Position numbers and translations under genes: made by a program
Part shown: piece by piece, positions 49,112 through 57,033 of the stretch
How positions within the stretch are numbered: the stretch's first letter is position 1
Layout: each line of letters opens with the position of its first letter
Source of the DNA: Streptomyces rapamycinicus NRRL 5491
GTDB lineage: Bacteria; Actinomycetota; Actinomycetes; Streptomycetales; Streptomycetaceae
Assembly: GCF_024298965.1 (NCBI RefSeq)
Contig: NZ_CP085193.1
Span: forward strand, 6,262,001-6,326,000
DNA length: 64,000 nt
Reading direction: 5' to 3'
The notes under the pieces: model-generated
The model's database searches: none
Told to the model about the DNA's origin: nothing
What the model saw: the letters and a program-made list of their open reading frames with translations, nothing else

Positions 49112-49190
49112 CCCCGGCGCCCGCCCGCGCGAGCGCCCACCCGCGCGTACGCAAGACAACCAACGGACACCCGACACCGGAAGCTTTGGC

Positions 49191-50087
49191 ATGCCTACAT
49201 CAATTTTCTCGACACCCTCCACACCCTCCGCACCCTCCACAGCCCTCTCCGCCCCCAATCGCCACCGAAGCGACCTGACCCTTTTCATGGTCATCGCCTT
49301 CGGCGTGAGCTGGGCGTCCTGGTTCACGGCGGTCGGGCTCGGCGGATCGGCGACGCAGGCCCCCACGGTCCTGCCCTACCTCTTCGGCGCGTTCGGCCCG
49401 TTGATAGGCGCCCTGGTGATCCGGGTCCGCCGTGGCCGCCGCGGCGAGCCCGCCCCCGAGCATGTGGTCCGGTTCCGGCGGACCACCCTGTTCTGGGCGC
49501 CACTGCTCCTGGCGCTGGCCTCGGCGACCGTGCTGTCGGCCGCACTGCTGGCGCACGCGGCGAGCGGCCCCGCACTGAGCTGGGACGACGCGAAGGAAGT
49601 GATGCAGGACGCCGGCGGGCCCGCGGCGTTCCTCGTCAGCATGGTGATCTCCGGCCCGCTGTCCGAGGAGCCGGGCTGGCGCGGCACCGCCTACCCGAGG
49701 ATGCGCGCGTCGATGGGGCGCTTCCGGGTCGGCCTGGTGCTGGGCGTCATCTGGGCCGTATGGCACCTGCCGCTGTTCTTCATCGACGGAACCGTCCAGA
49801 ACGAACTGGGCCTGAAGTCCCCCAGCGGCGTGCTCTTCGCCGTCAGCGCCATCCCAATGGCCATGCTCACCGCCTGCGCCTACGAACGCGCCGGCGTCGT
49901 CGCGTCGATCGCGGTGCATTTCGCGGTCAACACGACGATGGTCCTACTGGACGTCAAGGCCCCCGTCACCCAGGCCATGATCATCGGAGTCCAGGCCATC
50001 CTGGCAACCCTCCTCCTGACCACCAACCGCCCCACCAACAAGCCCGCCACGTTGATCCCCACCCTCACCGATCACGGGGCTCACTGA
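49191..50087 (+). CDS. CPBP family intramembrane metalloprotease
   Basis: A 298-residue multi-pass protein: a Ser/Thr/Pro-rich N-terminal tail, then about eight TM. Motif 1 is SEEPGWRG (Glu-Glu then Arg), motif 2 VIWAVWHLPLF and motif 3 VHFAVNTT. This is the EEPGWRG-type CPBP subgroup, different from the EELLFRG copy at 8391. It is the last chromosomal gene before the att site of the integrated element, which starts 80 bases downstream. Confidence 0.92.
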   Translation: MPTSIFSTPSTPSAPSTALSAPNRHRSDLTLFMVIAFGVSWASWFTAVGLGGSATQAPTVLPYLFGAFGPLIGALVIRVRRGRRGEPAPEHVVRFRRTTLFWAPLLLALASATVLSAALLAHAASGPALSWDDAKEVMQDAGGPAAFLVSMVISGPLSEEPGWRGTAYPRMRASMGRFRVGLVLGVIWAVWHLPLFFIDGTVQNELGLKSPSGVLFAVSAIPMAMLTACAYERAGVVASIAVHFAVNTTMVLLDVKAPVTQAMIIGVQAILATLLLTTNRPTNKPATLIPTLTDHGAH

Positions 50088-50167
50088 CCCCGGCCCGAGA
50101 CGAAAGACCACGAAGGGCCCGGACCGATACCCGGTCCGGGCCCTTCGATTGCCCTCGCGGGCGGAGG

Positions 50168-50220
50168 CGGAGGATACGAGATTCGAACTCGTGAGGGGTT
50201 GCCCCCAACACGCTTTCCAA
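50168..50220 (-). other. att site: 3' fragment of tRNA-Ser(GGA)
   Basis: Read on the minus strand, this is the 3' part of a tRNA-Ser: anticodon loop with GGA (TTGGAAA), 3' side of the anticodon stem, variable arm, T arm with TTCGAAT, and acceptor ATCCTCC plus G. The 5' half is missing: after 50220 the sequence no longer matches a tRNA. This is the classic footprint of site-specific integration by an AICE; the complete tRNA should be regenerated at the far end of the element, beyond this window. Confidence 0.85.
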
Positions 50221-50456
50221 CTGTCCGCATGACTGTACGGGGGCGTCCGTGGGCGTTCACGCAGCAGCTCAGAGGGGGCGCGCGTACGTCGGCGAACGGT
50301 GGTGTACGTCAGCGCACTGGACAAAGACCAGGACAACGGGCGGTGCCTGAGCGGAACGGGGGAGGCAAGCCATCGGCCGGTCGCACGGGGCGTGGGAAGC
50401 TGGAGGATGTGAGGCGCCACCGGGACGCCGGTGAGGTCAAGGAAAGGGGAAGCCAC

Positions 50457-50909
50457 GTGCCGCAGCGCAGTCCGCGAGGTACGTACCTGGAGGTCTCGGA
50501 AGCTCTCCGCGAGAGGATCAGGAAGGGCGAGATCACAGAAGCGTTGCCGTCTCAGGCAGCGCTCATGAGTGAGTACAGCTTGAGCCGCAGCACCATCGAA
50601 CGGGCTCTTGCTGCCCTCAAGGCTGACGGCGTAATCGAGTCCGTACAGGGCGCCGGGTGGTACGTCGCGGGGAGCGGCGACCGCCGGCCGTTGGTCGAGA
50701 AGGTGACCGACCTGTTGCGGGCCGATGGGGTCAAGGTCGGCGACCGCTTCCCCACCGAGAAGGAGCTGTGCGACCGGTTCGGGGCGTCGCGGACTGCCGT
50801 CCGTTCCGCCATCGCGCAGATGGAAGGGCAAGGGCTCATCGGCAAGGGTGCGGCGCGAGGGCGGGAAGTCCGAGCGTTGCCAGTTGGACAGGGGACCCAG
50901 ACGGCATGA
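50457..50909 (+). CDS. GntR-family regulator with two winged-helix domains (KorSA-like)
   Basis: A 150-residue regulator made almost entirely of two winged HTH units: residues about 6-70 (TYLEVSEALRERIRKGEITEALPSQAALMSEYSLSRSTIERALAALKADGVIE) and about 75-145 (PLVEKVTDLLRADGVKVGDRFPTEKELCDRFGASRTAVRSAIAQMEGQGLI). No ligand domain follows. The GTG at 50457 follows AAGGGGAAG. Such proteins repress transfer genes in AICEs. Its stop overlaps the phosphotransferase gene (ATGA). Confidence 0.88.
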   Translation: MPQRSPRGTYLEVSEALRERIRKGEITEALPSQAALMSEYSLSRSTIERALAALKADGVIESVQGAGWYVAGSGDRRPLVEKVTDLLRADGVKVGDRFPTEKELCDRFGASRTAVRSAIAQMEGQGLIGKGAARGREVRALPVGQGTQTA

Positions 50910-51808
50910 CGACGACCGAGCTCACCGAGTTCGACGCGGACGCGGCAGGGGCCATTCTGCGTAAGGCGTGCGAGGTTGCCGACGTGGACCCGGACGGAAT
51001 TGAGATGCTGCGATTCGGGGACCACGCGGTATTTCGAATTGACGGCGGTCGGATCGTCTCGCGGGTGGGGCGAAGTTCCGACCGACTTCCCTCTGTGCAA
51101 AGGGAAGTAGCGGTGGCGGGATGGCTCGCCGCTGAGGGATATCCGGCGGCACGACTTGTCACAGCAGCAACACAGCCGGTCGTCGTTCAGGGCCATCCGG
51201 TTACGTTCTGGGAAGGTCTCGCCGACGGAGAAAAGTACGCGAGTACGGGCGAGATGGGTGTACTACTGAGGCAGCTTCACGAATTGGAACCGCCGCATTT
51301 TTCTCTCCCGCCTCTTCAGCCTTTCGACAAGGTTGCGCAGCGTCTGAGTCGTGCCGCTATCCCGGATGCAACCCGCACTTTCCTCCGGTCCATGGCGGAC
51401 GATTTGGAAGCGGAGTACAGTCGTCTCCGGTTCGCGCTTCCGGTGGGGCATCTGCACGGTGACTTCAATGTCGGCAACGTCTTGCGTGACGAGACCAGCC
51501 ACCCCAAGGTCATCGACTTGGACGGGTTCGTCACAGGCCCGCGAGAGTGGGACCTTATGCAGACAGCCATGTACTACGACAGCTTCGGTTGGCATACAGA
51601 AGCCGAGTACGCCGATTTTGTCGCCGGATACGGGTTCGACGTACGGGAATGGTCCGGGTACGCCGTCCTACGCAGCATCCGCGAATTGCTGATGGTTACA
51701 TGGCTCTCGCAGAATGCTGGTACTGATTCGCGTGCAGCGGATGAAGTCGAGAAGCGGGTGGAAACCCTCCGGTCGGGTGGCTCTCGCCGAAATTGGGCGC
51801 CTTTCTAG
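50906..51808 (+). CDS. Aminoglycoside phosphotransferase family protein
   Basis: A 300-residue kinase-fold protein. The Brenner motif HLHGDFNVGNVLRDE holds the catalytic Asp and Asn, followed by VIDLDGFVTGPREWD (metal-binding Asp). The N-terminal ATP lobe is typical (FGDHAVFRIDGGRIVSRVGR, then VQREVAVAGWLAAEGY). The phospho-acceptor is unknown; resistance to an aminoglycoside is possible but not implied. It is translationally coupled to the GntR gene, and its base composition is lower in GC than the core genes. Confidence 0.88.
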   Translation: MTTTELTEFDADAAGAILRKACEVADVDPDGIEMLRFGDHAVFRIDGGRIVSRVGRSSDRLPSVQREVAVAGWLAAEGYPAARLVTAATQPVVVQGHPVTFWEGLADGEKYASTGEMGVLLRQLHELEPPHFSLPPLQPFDKVAQRLSRAAIPDATRTFLRSMADDLEAEYSRLRFALPVGHLHGDFNVGNVLRDETSHPKVIDLDGFVTGPREWDLMQTAMYYDSFGWHTEAEYADFVAGYGFDVREWSGYAVLRSIRELLMVTWLSQNAGTDSRAADEVEKRVETLRSGGSRRNWAPF

Positions 51809-51813
51809 GCGCG

Positions 51814-53187
51814 TCAACCGGCCTGCTGCCAGAGGCGGAAGCCACGGGCCTTTTCCTCGAATTCGCGAAAGTCTGTGGCCCGCCTCATTCCATCCGTGAC
51901 TCGCCCCTGGAACTCCCGTACGTACTCAATGCAGCGCGCAGACTTCAAGCCCTCACCAAGTTGTAGCGCGTTCAGCGCAATGCTGAAACCCTGGCCGATC
52001 TCCCCTTGGTTGATGTACGACTCAGCCTGAACCATCGTCGCAAAGAAGTCGCTGCGATTGTTCAGGCCATCGCCGAAGATGGAGCCCGTGCCCCGTTCCG
52101 CGGCTTCGGCGGAGCGGCCCAGGTCGCGGAAGCAGTGACCTATCTCGGCTGCAAGCTCTACTTCGTCGAAATACGCGATGTACGGCGGGTCGCTGTCTGC
52201 TGTCCGTTGGCCCAGCCTGCGTTCCGCCTCCGCAAGGGCGAGGTCACAGCCTCGCTCGTCCCCGAGACGGGCGAGGGCCCGTGCCTCCATCGCATGGAAC
52301 TGGGCGTCCATCGTGGGCCCAAGGACGCCGGCGGGGCCCGTGTACGCAGCACGGGCGAGGGTGGCCGCGTCCTGGTATCTCCCCAGGAACGTGGCCTGAT
52401 GGCTCATTGCGGACAGGACACTCCCGCCGAGAAGTCTGTCACCGGCCGCTTGCGTCATGCGTAGAGCCTGGATGAGGTAGCGCTGAGCAATCCCGTGTAG
52501 GCCGCTGTCGTACGACATCCAACCGGCGAGTAGGAGAGCTTCGGCGACAGCCGAATGCAGTTCTTTGCCTATGGCGTCGGAGTACTTCCCATCAAGCATC
52601 GGACGGACATCCGTATGCAGGTACTGGATCAGGGCCCGTCGCGCGTGACCGCCACCGAACTTTCCGTCAAGCATGCTGAACGCGTCGGCTGTCGAGCGCA
52701 CCATGTCCACGTCCACGACGCCGACCGCGCGGTTTCCCAAACGCGTGAGTTCACCGTCCGGAGGGGCGACGATCCAACGCAGGGAAGCGGTGTTCCAGGC
52801 TGCGGAGTCCGGCTGTGCTCGTACCAGCGCCTGGGCGTCGGCGAGGTCGGCCCGCCAGAGGTCAGTCACGGTCTTGACCGTGCTCTCCGGCTTGTCCGCG
52901 AAGTTAAGACCAAGCTCCGGCTGTACGGCGGAGACCGCCGCGTTGCCCATCCCGATGTCATCGATCGTGAGTTGGCGGCCCACCTTGCGCCCCACGGCGT
53001 CGGCGATGAACTGGGGCAAGTTGCCGCGCGGTATGGAGCCCTTGAGCCATCTGGTGACGTACGTGTGGTCACAGGTGATGACCTCGCCTGACCGGGCAGC
53101 AGCAGCGACCACCGCGCGGGCAAGGGACTTGTGCGAGAAGTCGCCTTCCTGCATGAGCGCGGCCAGTCTGGCGTTCTGGTCTGCCAT
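51814..53187 (-). CDS. Large TPR-containing transcriptional regulator (helix-turn-helix/Rgg-like)
   Basis: A 457-residue protein. The N-terminal about 75 residues form an HTH of the Streptomyces type (ARLAALMQEGDFSHKSLARAVVAAAARSG, then YVTRWLKGSIPRGNLPQFIADAVGRKVG). The rest is helical TPR-like repeat sequence (ALLLAGWMSYDSGLHGIAQRYLIQALRMTQAAGD, MDAQFHAMEARALARLGD, MVQAESYINQGEIGQGFSIAL), the arrangement of peptide-sensing regulators. It is convergent with the phosphotransferase gene, six bases apart. It may control element genes, and a TGCAC-rich stretch lies before its start. Confidence 0.88.
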   Translation of the reverse strand: MADQNARLAALMQEGDFSHKSLARAVVAAAARSGEVITCDHTYVTRWLKGSIPRGNLPQFIADAVGRKVGRQLTIDDIGMGNAAVSAVQPELGLNFADKPESTVKTVTDLWRADLADAQALVRAQPDSAAWNTASLRWIVAPPDGELTRLGNRAVGVVDVDMVRSTADAFSMLDGKFGGGHARRALIQYLHTDVRPMLDGKYSDAIGKELHSAVAEALLLAGWMSYDSGLHGIAQRYLIQALRMTQAAGDRLLGGSVLSAMSHQATFLGRYQDAATLARAAYTGPAGVLGPTMDAQFHAMEARALARLGDERGCDLALAEAERRLGQRTADSDPPYIAYFDEVELAAEIGHCFRDLGRSAEAAERGTGSIFGDGLNNRSDFFATMVQAESYINQGEIGQGFSIALNALQLGEGLKSARCIEYVREFQGRVTDGMRRATDFREFEEKARGFRLWQQAG

Positions 53188-53254
53188 TGGACCCCCAGAG
53201 AGTGACCGTCGTGCCAGCTTGACTCATCGTCACTCTACGCAGGTCAGGGCGGGG

Positions 53255-53303
53255 GTGCAGCGACTTTGCACGTAGGAGTGCACGACTGCACCCCCAAGTG
53301 CAC
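53255..53303. promoter_or_regulatory. TGCAC-rich cluster upstream of the TPR regulator
   Basis: Five TGCA-centred words (GTGCA at 53255, TGCAC at 53267, GTGCAC at 53278, TGCAC at 53287 and GTGCAC at 53298) crowd a 49-base stretch upstream of the divergent TPR-regulator start. Regular spacing of about 10-12 bases puts them on one face of the helix. This looks like an operator for a multimeric regulator. Confidence 0.45.
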
Positions 53304-53675
53304 GCTCCCGAAGTTGCTTCCGCTTGGCGACAGTTGAATCACCACCGCACGGGAAGCAGGCCGGCGGTTCCGAGTCGAAAGCCATGGGTTGACGGCGCGG
53401 AATCCTTCTGCCACCGTAAGTGGTAGGTAATACACACCACGCAAGCCGGTGGATGTGTATGCCGTGCAGGCACACAGGGCGGAGGACGCTGCAAGACCGC
53501 CCGCTAAGGCCCAGGTGAAACAGGGTTTCGGCCCGTACTGGGGAGGTGGCCCGGCGACCGCGAGCAACGGCCGGAGAGTGGGGACGCGGTCCCCCTTGCA
53601 GTGCAAACACCCATGTCCACGGGGACTTCGTCCCCTCGCCAGATAGGAGTGCCTGGTGAATCAACGCCATATCGG

Positions 53676-53708
53676 GGCGCCGCCGTGACGGACCGGCACG
53701 GCGGCGCC
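53676..53708 (+). terminator. Perfect 12-bp hairpin overlapping a mini-ORF stop
   Basis: GGCGCCGCCGTG and its exact complement enclose a nine-base loop. It overlaps the stop codon of a ten-codon leader-like ORF. It lies 216 bases before the coupled gene set at 53925. Confidence 0.7.
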
Positions 53709-53857
53709 TGTACGTGATCCCGGTCCGCTTCTTCCTGGTACCGCAGCGGTTTGCGCTGCGGCCGGCTGCCTCTTCCGCCCGTCCGGCCCCGTGCACATGC
53801 GGTCGTCGTACGGGCGGGGGTGCGGGGAGCCGGGCATGCCGGACTCCGGGCGGCGGG

Positions 53858-53885
53858 CGGCGCCGGTGTTGCAGCACCGGCGCCG
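53858..53885 (+). terminator. Terminator hairpin with T run
   Basis: CGGCGCCGGTG and CACCGGCGCCG form a perfect 11-bp stem with six-base loop, followed by CTGTTTTGGG. It looks like an intrinsic terminator placed 40 bases before the ATG at 53925, so something transcribed from upstream ends or is attenuated here. Confidence 0.75.
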
Positions 53886-53924
53886 CTGTTTTGGGTCCGT
53901 TTCCATCTGAGAGGAGCACGTCCC

Positions 53925-54224
53925 ATGAAGTGCATCGTTGCTGGTCATGAGGCCGTTACCGCGAAGGATTTCGCGGAGTTGGCGTTCGGTATCGACTTGG
54001 AGCTGTTCACCGGTCCGGCCGCGGAGACCGACGAGGACCGTAGGGCGCGTCTGGACGTGGCCCGTGCGGTGCTCGCGGAGCTGCGTGAGTCGGACCCGGT
54101 GGCAGCGGCGTACGCGGCGGCGCTGCTGCGCACCGGTCCGATGAAGGGCAGGCGGCCGGCCGGTCGGCACCCGCGCCGGACGCCGGTGCGGCGCCCCGCG
54201 GTGCGGACGGCGGTGGCGGCATGA
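53925..54224 (+). CDS. Small AICE protein, unknown function
   Basis: A 99-residue protein: acidic helical front (TAKDFAELAFGIDLELFTGPAAETDEDRRARLDVARAVLAELRES), followed by a very basic tail (KGRRPAGRHPRRTPVRRPAVR). The tail suggests nucleic-acid binding. The ATG follows GAGAGGAG. It opens a row of four genes that overlap by four bases or less. I do not recognise the family. Confidence 0.65.
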   Translation: MKCIVAGHEAVTAKDFAELAFGIDLELFTGPAAETDEDRRARLDVARAVLAELRESDPVAAAYAAALLRTGPMKGRRPAGRHPRRTPVRRPAVRTAVAA

Positions 54225-54550
54225 GCGAGGGTCTGGTGTTTGACGACCTGGTCGTGCCGCTGCGCACGCTGCGTCTGCTGGCTGCGGACTTCGGGCACCT
54301 TCCGGCGCCGACCGTGAGCGTCTCGCCCATCTACCCGAAGCGGTTGGAGCTGTCGCTCCACTCCGATCTTCCCGGTTTCGAGGCGTGGCGCGAGGCACTG
54401 GGCATCGCGCCGGAGGACGTGAGCCACCGGGTACAGCGTGACGGACGTACCCAGGTCCTGCGCACCGCCACCGCCTACGCGGGCGCTGAGCTGGAGCTGG
54501 TCGGCTACGGCGACGTTCCCGCCCCGGCGCCGGTGGGGAGTGCGGCATGA
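54221..54550 (+). CDS. Small AICE protein, unknown function
   Basis: A 109-residue acidic protein. The core LVFDDLVVPLRTLRLLAADFGHLPAPTVSVSPIYPKRLELSLHSDLPGFEAWREALGI alternates strand and helix. Overlaps the previous and next genes by four bases each (ATGA), so all are translationally coupled. I see no catalytic motif; it may be a partner of the PAPS-reductase-like protein. Confidence 0.65.
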   Translation: MSEGLVFDDLVVPLRTLRLLAADFGHLPAPTVSVSPIYPKRLELSLHSDLPGFEAWREALGIAPEDVSHRVQRDGRTQVLRTATAYAGAELELVGYGDVPAPAPVGSAA

Positions 54551-55494
54551 GCGGGTCGCCGACTCCCCGACTGCGGGTGCTCTCGCTGGGCGCTGGGGTG
54601 CAGTCCACCACGCTGTTGTTGCTGGCCGCGGAAGGCCGGTTGCCGAAGTGGGATGCCGCGATCTTCTCGGACACCGGATGGGAACCGGCCCGCGTCTACG
54701 AGCACTTGGACCGGCTGGAGCGTGAGGTGGCCCAGCCTGCTGGGATCCCCGTTCACCGCGTTCGTGTGGAGGGCGGCAATGCCCAGCGGGTGAGCGGCAA
54801 TCTGCGCGCTGACTCCCTCAACCCTGGCTCGTTCGTCCGCATCCCGGTCTTCGTCATCGACCGTGCTGGGGAGCGGGCCGCGATGGTGCGGCGCCAGTGC
54901 ACCGAGGAATACAAGGTCAAGCCCATCAAGGCCAAGGTGCGGGCCATGCTTGGCTACCCGCACCCCAAGCCTGTGCCGCGCGGGGTGTTCGTTGAGCAGG
55001 CCATCGGCATCAGCCGCGATGAGTTCGAGCGGGCCAAGGACGCGTCTGTGCGCTATCTGCGCAACGTCTTCCCTCTGCTCGACTTGGACGACGCCGCCGA
55101 CGGCCGGGCGGGGTGGACTCGGAACGACTGCCTGCGCTACCTGCGTTCGCACGGGTGGGGCGAGACGCCGAAGTCGGCGTGTATCGGCTGCCCGTTCCAC
55201 GGCAACCGGCAGTGGCGTGAGCTGCGGGATCACCATCCCGAGGAGTGGGCGGACGCGGTCGACTTCGACCGGCAGCTTCGCCGGACACAGCTTCGGGGCA
55301 TCAAGGCGGCGCCGTACCTGCACCGCAGCCTGCTGCCGCTCGATCAGGCTCCGATCGACCGTGTGACCCGTAATGAGTGGGCCGACCGGCAGGGTGACCT
55401 GTTCGACGCCGTCGCCGACCAGGAAGCCGAGGATGGTGCCGCGCTGGGCTGTTCGCCGTGGTCCTGCCGCGGCAGCGGCCCGGAGGCCGCGTGA
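54547..55494 (+). CDS. PAPS reductase-like adenine nucleotide alpha-hydrolase (PP-loop ATPase)
   Basis: A 315-residue protein of the PAPS reductase/ATP-pyrophosphatase (HUP) superfamily. The PP-loop is SLGAGVQSTTLLLL (residues 13-26, a GAGVQS variant of SGGxDS), followed by AAIFSDTGWEP. A Cys lies in VRRQCTEEYKVKPI (C118), and the C-terminal part carries CIGCPFHGNRQW (C212, C215), resembling cysteine motifs in related enzymes that bind metal or FeS. True sulfate-assimilation enzymes have KRT...ECG(L/I)H tails, absent here. Homologues occur in phages and DNA-modification (DndC-like) loci; the reaction here is unknown. Confidence 0.85.
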   Translation: MSGSPTPRLRVLSLGAGVQSTTLLLLAAEGRLPKWDAAIFSDTGWEPARVYEHLDRLEREVAQPAGIPVHRVRVEGGNAQRVSGNLRADSLNPGSFVRIPVFVIDRAGERAAMVRRQCTEEYKVKPIKAKVRAMLGYPHPKPVPRGVFVEQAIGISRDEFERAKDASVRYLRNVFPLLDLDDAADGRAGWTRNDCLRYLRSHGWGETPKSACIGCPFHGNRQWRELRDHHPEEWADAVDFDRQLRRTQLRGIKAAPYLHRSLLPLDQAPIDRVTRNEWADRQGDLFDAVADQEAEDGAALGCSPWSCRGSGPEAA

Positions 55495-55877
55495 TGTCCG
55501 CCGTGTTCGGCCGGTGCTACGACCCGACCGGCGCCTTGCACGGCGTGCCTACTTACCCGTGGCGCCTGGCTCCCGACGGGTTGGCCACCCGCCGACAGCT
55601 CCGTGCCCGGGGCTCACGGCCTGGCGGTCAGCCGATCGCGGCGCAGGTGATGCGGGTCAACCGCCGCACGGGGGAGGTGCGGGTGGCCTACCTCTACCGC
55701 GTCGACCGGGCCAAGCCGGTCCGTCCGATGACCTCCCGCAAGTGGGGCGCGCTCGCGCTGGCGATGCTCGCCCGCCGCACCTGCCCCCGCTGCCGGCTGG
55801 ACGTCGGCTACTGCATACCGCGCTCGCGCGGCATCTGCGGGGTGTGCATCGCCACCGAGGAACAGGCCACCACCTAA
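55494..55877 (+). CDS. RRQRL-motif zinc-binding protein
   Basis: A 127-residue protein of a family common in actinobacterial conjugative elements. The characteristic stretch is TYPWRLAPDGLATRRQLRARGSRPGGQPIAAQVM (here RRQLR), and a C-terminal zinc ribbon has CPRCRLDVGYC then CGVC. It overlaps the PAPS-reductase-like gene by one base (TGATG), so the two are coupled. The zinc ribbon suggests nucleic-acid binding. Function not established. Confidence 0.8.
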   Translation: MSAVFGRCYDPTGALHGVPTYPWRLAPDGLATRRQLRARGSRPGGQPIAAQVMRVNRRTGEVRVAYLYRVDRAKPVRPMTSRKWGALALAMLARRTCPRCRLDVGYCIPRSRGICGVCIATEEQATT

Positions 55878-55902
55878 CCCCTTCGAGAACCAGGAGCTCC
55901 CC

Positions 55903-56979
55903 ATGAGCGACACCCCGGAAAGGTCCCTGTCCAGGGGACAGACGATCGTTTTGTGCGCCGCTGCGGTGCCCATGGTCGCCTTCGGCGGTCTGGGCGCGGT
56001 CGGCACCTACAGCAACATCACATCCGTGTTCCACCGGTCGGCCACCGCGCTGGGCGTGGTCGCGGCCGGCGAGGGCGCGACGCTGGTCCTGGCGCTGGTC
56101 CTGGTCGGTTTGACCATGCTGGGGCAGTCCGCTCCGGCGGCCGTGCGGATCGGGCTGTGGACGCTGCCGGCGGTGGCCTCGGTGACCGGCGCCGCGGTCG
56201 CGAAGACCGTGACGGAGGCGGTGGTGTTCGCCGTCACCCCTATGGCCATGTGCGTCTCCGCGGAAGGCATGGGTCTGCTGGCCCGCCGGATCGTGGTCTA
56301 CCGCACGGGCGTGGATGCCGAAGCGCAGCGCCGGAACGCGGCCGTGATGCAGCGGCTGGCCTACCACCGCGCCCGTGCCGCCAACCACCCCGACGAGAAA
56401 GCGCGTAACGGCTCGGAGCTGGAGTCGTGGAAGCTGGCGAAGAAGGTCGGTGCGGGGGATGCCCTGCTCGGGGCGAACCTGGTCGATGTCCAGCGCGGGC
56501 GGATGACGACCGGCGCGGACGCCGCTCTTGCAGGCATGTTCGCCCTGCCCGTCACACCCTCTGCCCACGGCGTCACGGACGCTCCGGCCCCGCACGCGGT
56601 CGAGGGCGCGGACGAGGCGGGCGTCACGCCCCCCGTCACGGGCGTCACACCCCCCGTGACGGATGAAGGCACGCAGGTCACACCCGAAAAAGAGCCCGTG
56701 CCGTCGCAGCCCGTCACGCCCGTGACGCCCCCGCCGGAGACGCCCGTGACGCTGGAGGAGATCGCGGCCGTGGCGGGCGTGCCCACGCCGGTGGTGGGGG
56801 AGCCGCTGAGTGATGCGCAGCTCGTGGTCGTCCTGCGGCACCTGCGCTACACCGACGACCCGCCGCTGTCCTACCGCCAGGCCGTGGCCGCCTTCCGCGA
56901 GGCCGGTTTCGTCGGCGGGGAGCAGCGGGTGCGCCTGGCGTGGGGCTCGCTGATGTCCCATGAGGAATCCGGCGCCTGA
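55903..56979 (+). CDS. AICE membrane protein (SpdB-like, DUF2637-type layout)
   Basis: A 358-residue protein with four TM segments in residues about 15-130 (IVLCAAAVPMVAFGGLGAVGTY, ATLVLALVLVGLTMLG, GLWTLPAVASVTGAAVAKT, AVVFAVTPMAMCVSAEGMG), a helical cytoplasmic part, then a Val-Thr-Pro repeat linker (GVTPPVTGVTPPVT) and a C-terminal HTH-like helix bundle (LSDAQLVVVLRHLRYTDDPPLSYRQAVAAFREAGFVGGEQRVRLAW). The linker is encoded by repeated GTCAC/GTGAC words. It is probably a spread or transfer component working with TraB. Confidence 0.8.
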   Translation: MSDTPERSLSRGQTIVLCAAAVPMVAFGGLGAVGTYSNITSVFHRSATALGVVAAGEGATLVLALVLVGLTMLGQSAPAAVRIGLWTLPAVASVTGAAVAKTVTEAVVFAVTPMAMCVSAEGMGLLARRIVVYRTGVDAEAQRRNAAVMQRLAYHRARAANHPDEKARNGSELESWKLAKKVGAGDALLGANLVDVQRGRMTTGADAALAGMFALPVTPSAHGVTDAPAPHAVEGADEAGVTPPVTGVTPPVTDEGTQVTPEKEPVPSQPVTPVTPPPETPVTLEEIAAVAGVPTPVVGEPLSDAQLVVVLRHLRYTDDPPLSYRQAVAAFREAGFVGGEQRVRLAWGSLMSHEESGA

Positions 56980-57000
56980 CCAGTGTCCGGCACCACCAAT

Positions 57001-57033
57001 GAGGGCCAGCCCACGGGAATTGGGCTGGCCCTC
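57001..57033 (+). terminator. Terminator after SpdB-like gene
   Basis: A perfect 12-bp stem (GAGGGCCAGCCC and its complement GGGCTGGCCCTC) with a nine-base loop, 21 bases beyond the stop at 56979. Confidence 0.9.

Larger units (their letters stand above)
53304..53924. other. Structured non-coding region with hairpins
   Basis: About 620 bases with no convincing gene. It contains several hairpins (GGGACgcgGTCCC near 53580, GGGGACttcGTCCCC near 53620, the 12-bp repeat at 53676-53708 and the terminator at 53858-53885) and a ten-codon reading frame (53656-53688, MNQRHIGAPP) with AGGAG upstream, whose stop lies in the first arm of the 53676 hairpin. This could be a leader or attenuator, or part of a replication origin. 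Confidence 0.5.

Noticed and set aside
50168..50220. Intact tRNA-Ser(GGA)
   Set aside because: Only the 3' half is present; no 5' half, D arm or acceptor partner follows.
50906..51808. Calling the phosphotransferase an aminoglycoside resistance gene
   Set aside because: Only the fold motif is present; these families include many kinases with other substrates.
53449..53646. A 65-residue ORF in the structured region
   Set aside because: No ribosome site, poor codon use, and it overlaps hairpins.
54547..55494. CysH, assimilatory PAPS reductase
   Set aside because: The catalytic tail ECG(L/I)H is missing, the P-loop differs, and the gene lies in a mobile element.
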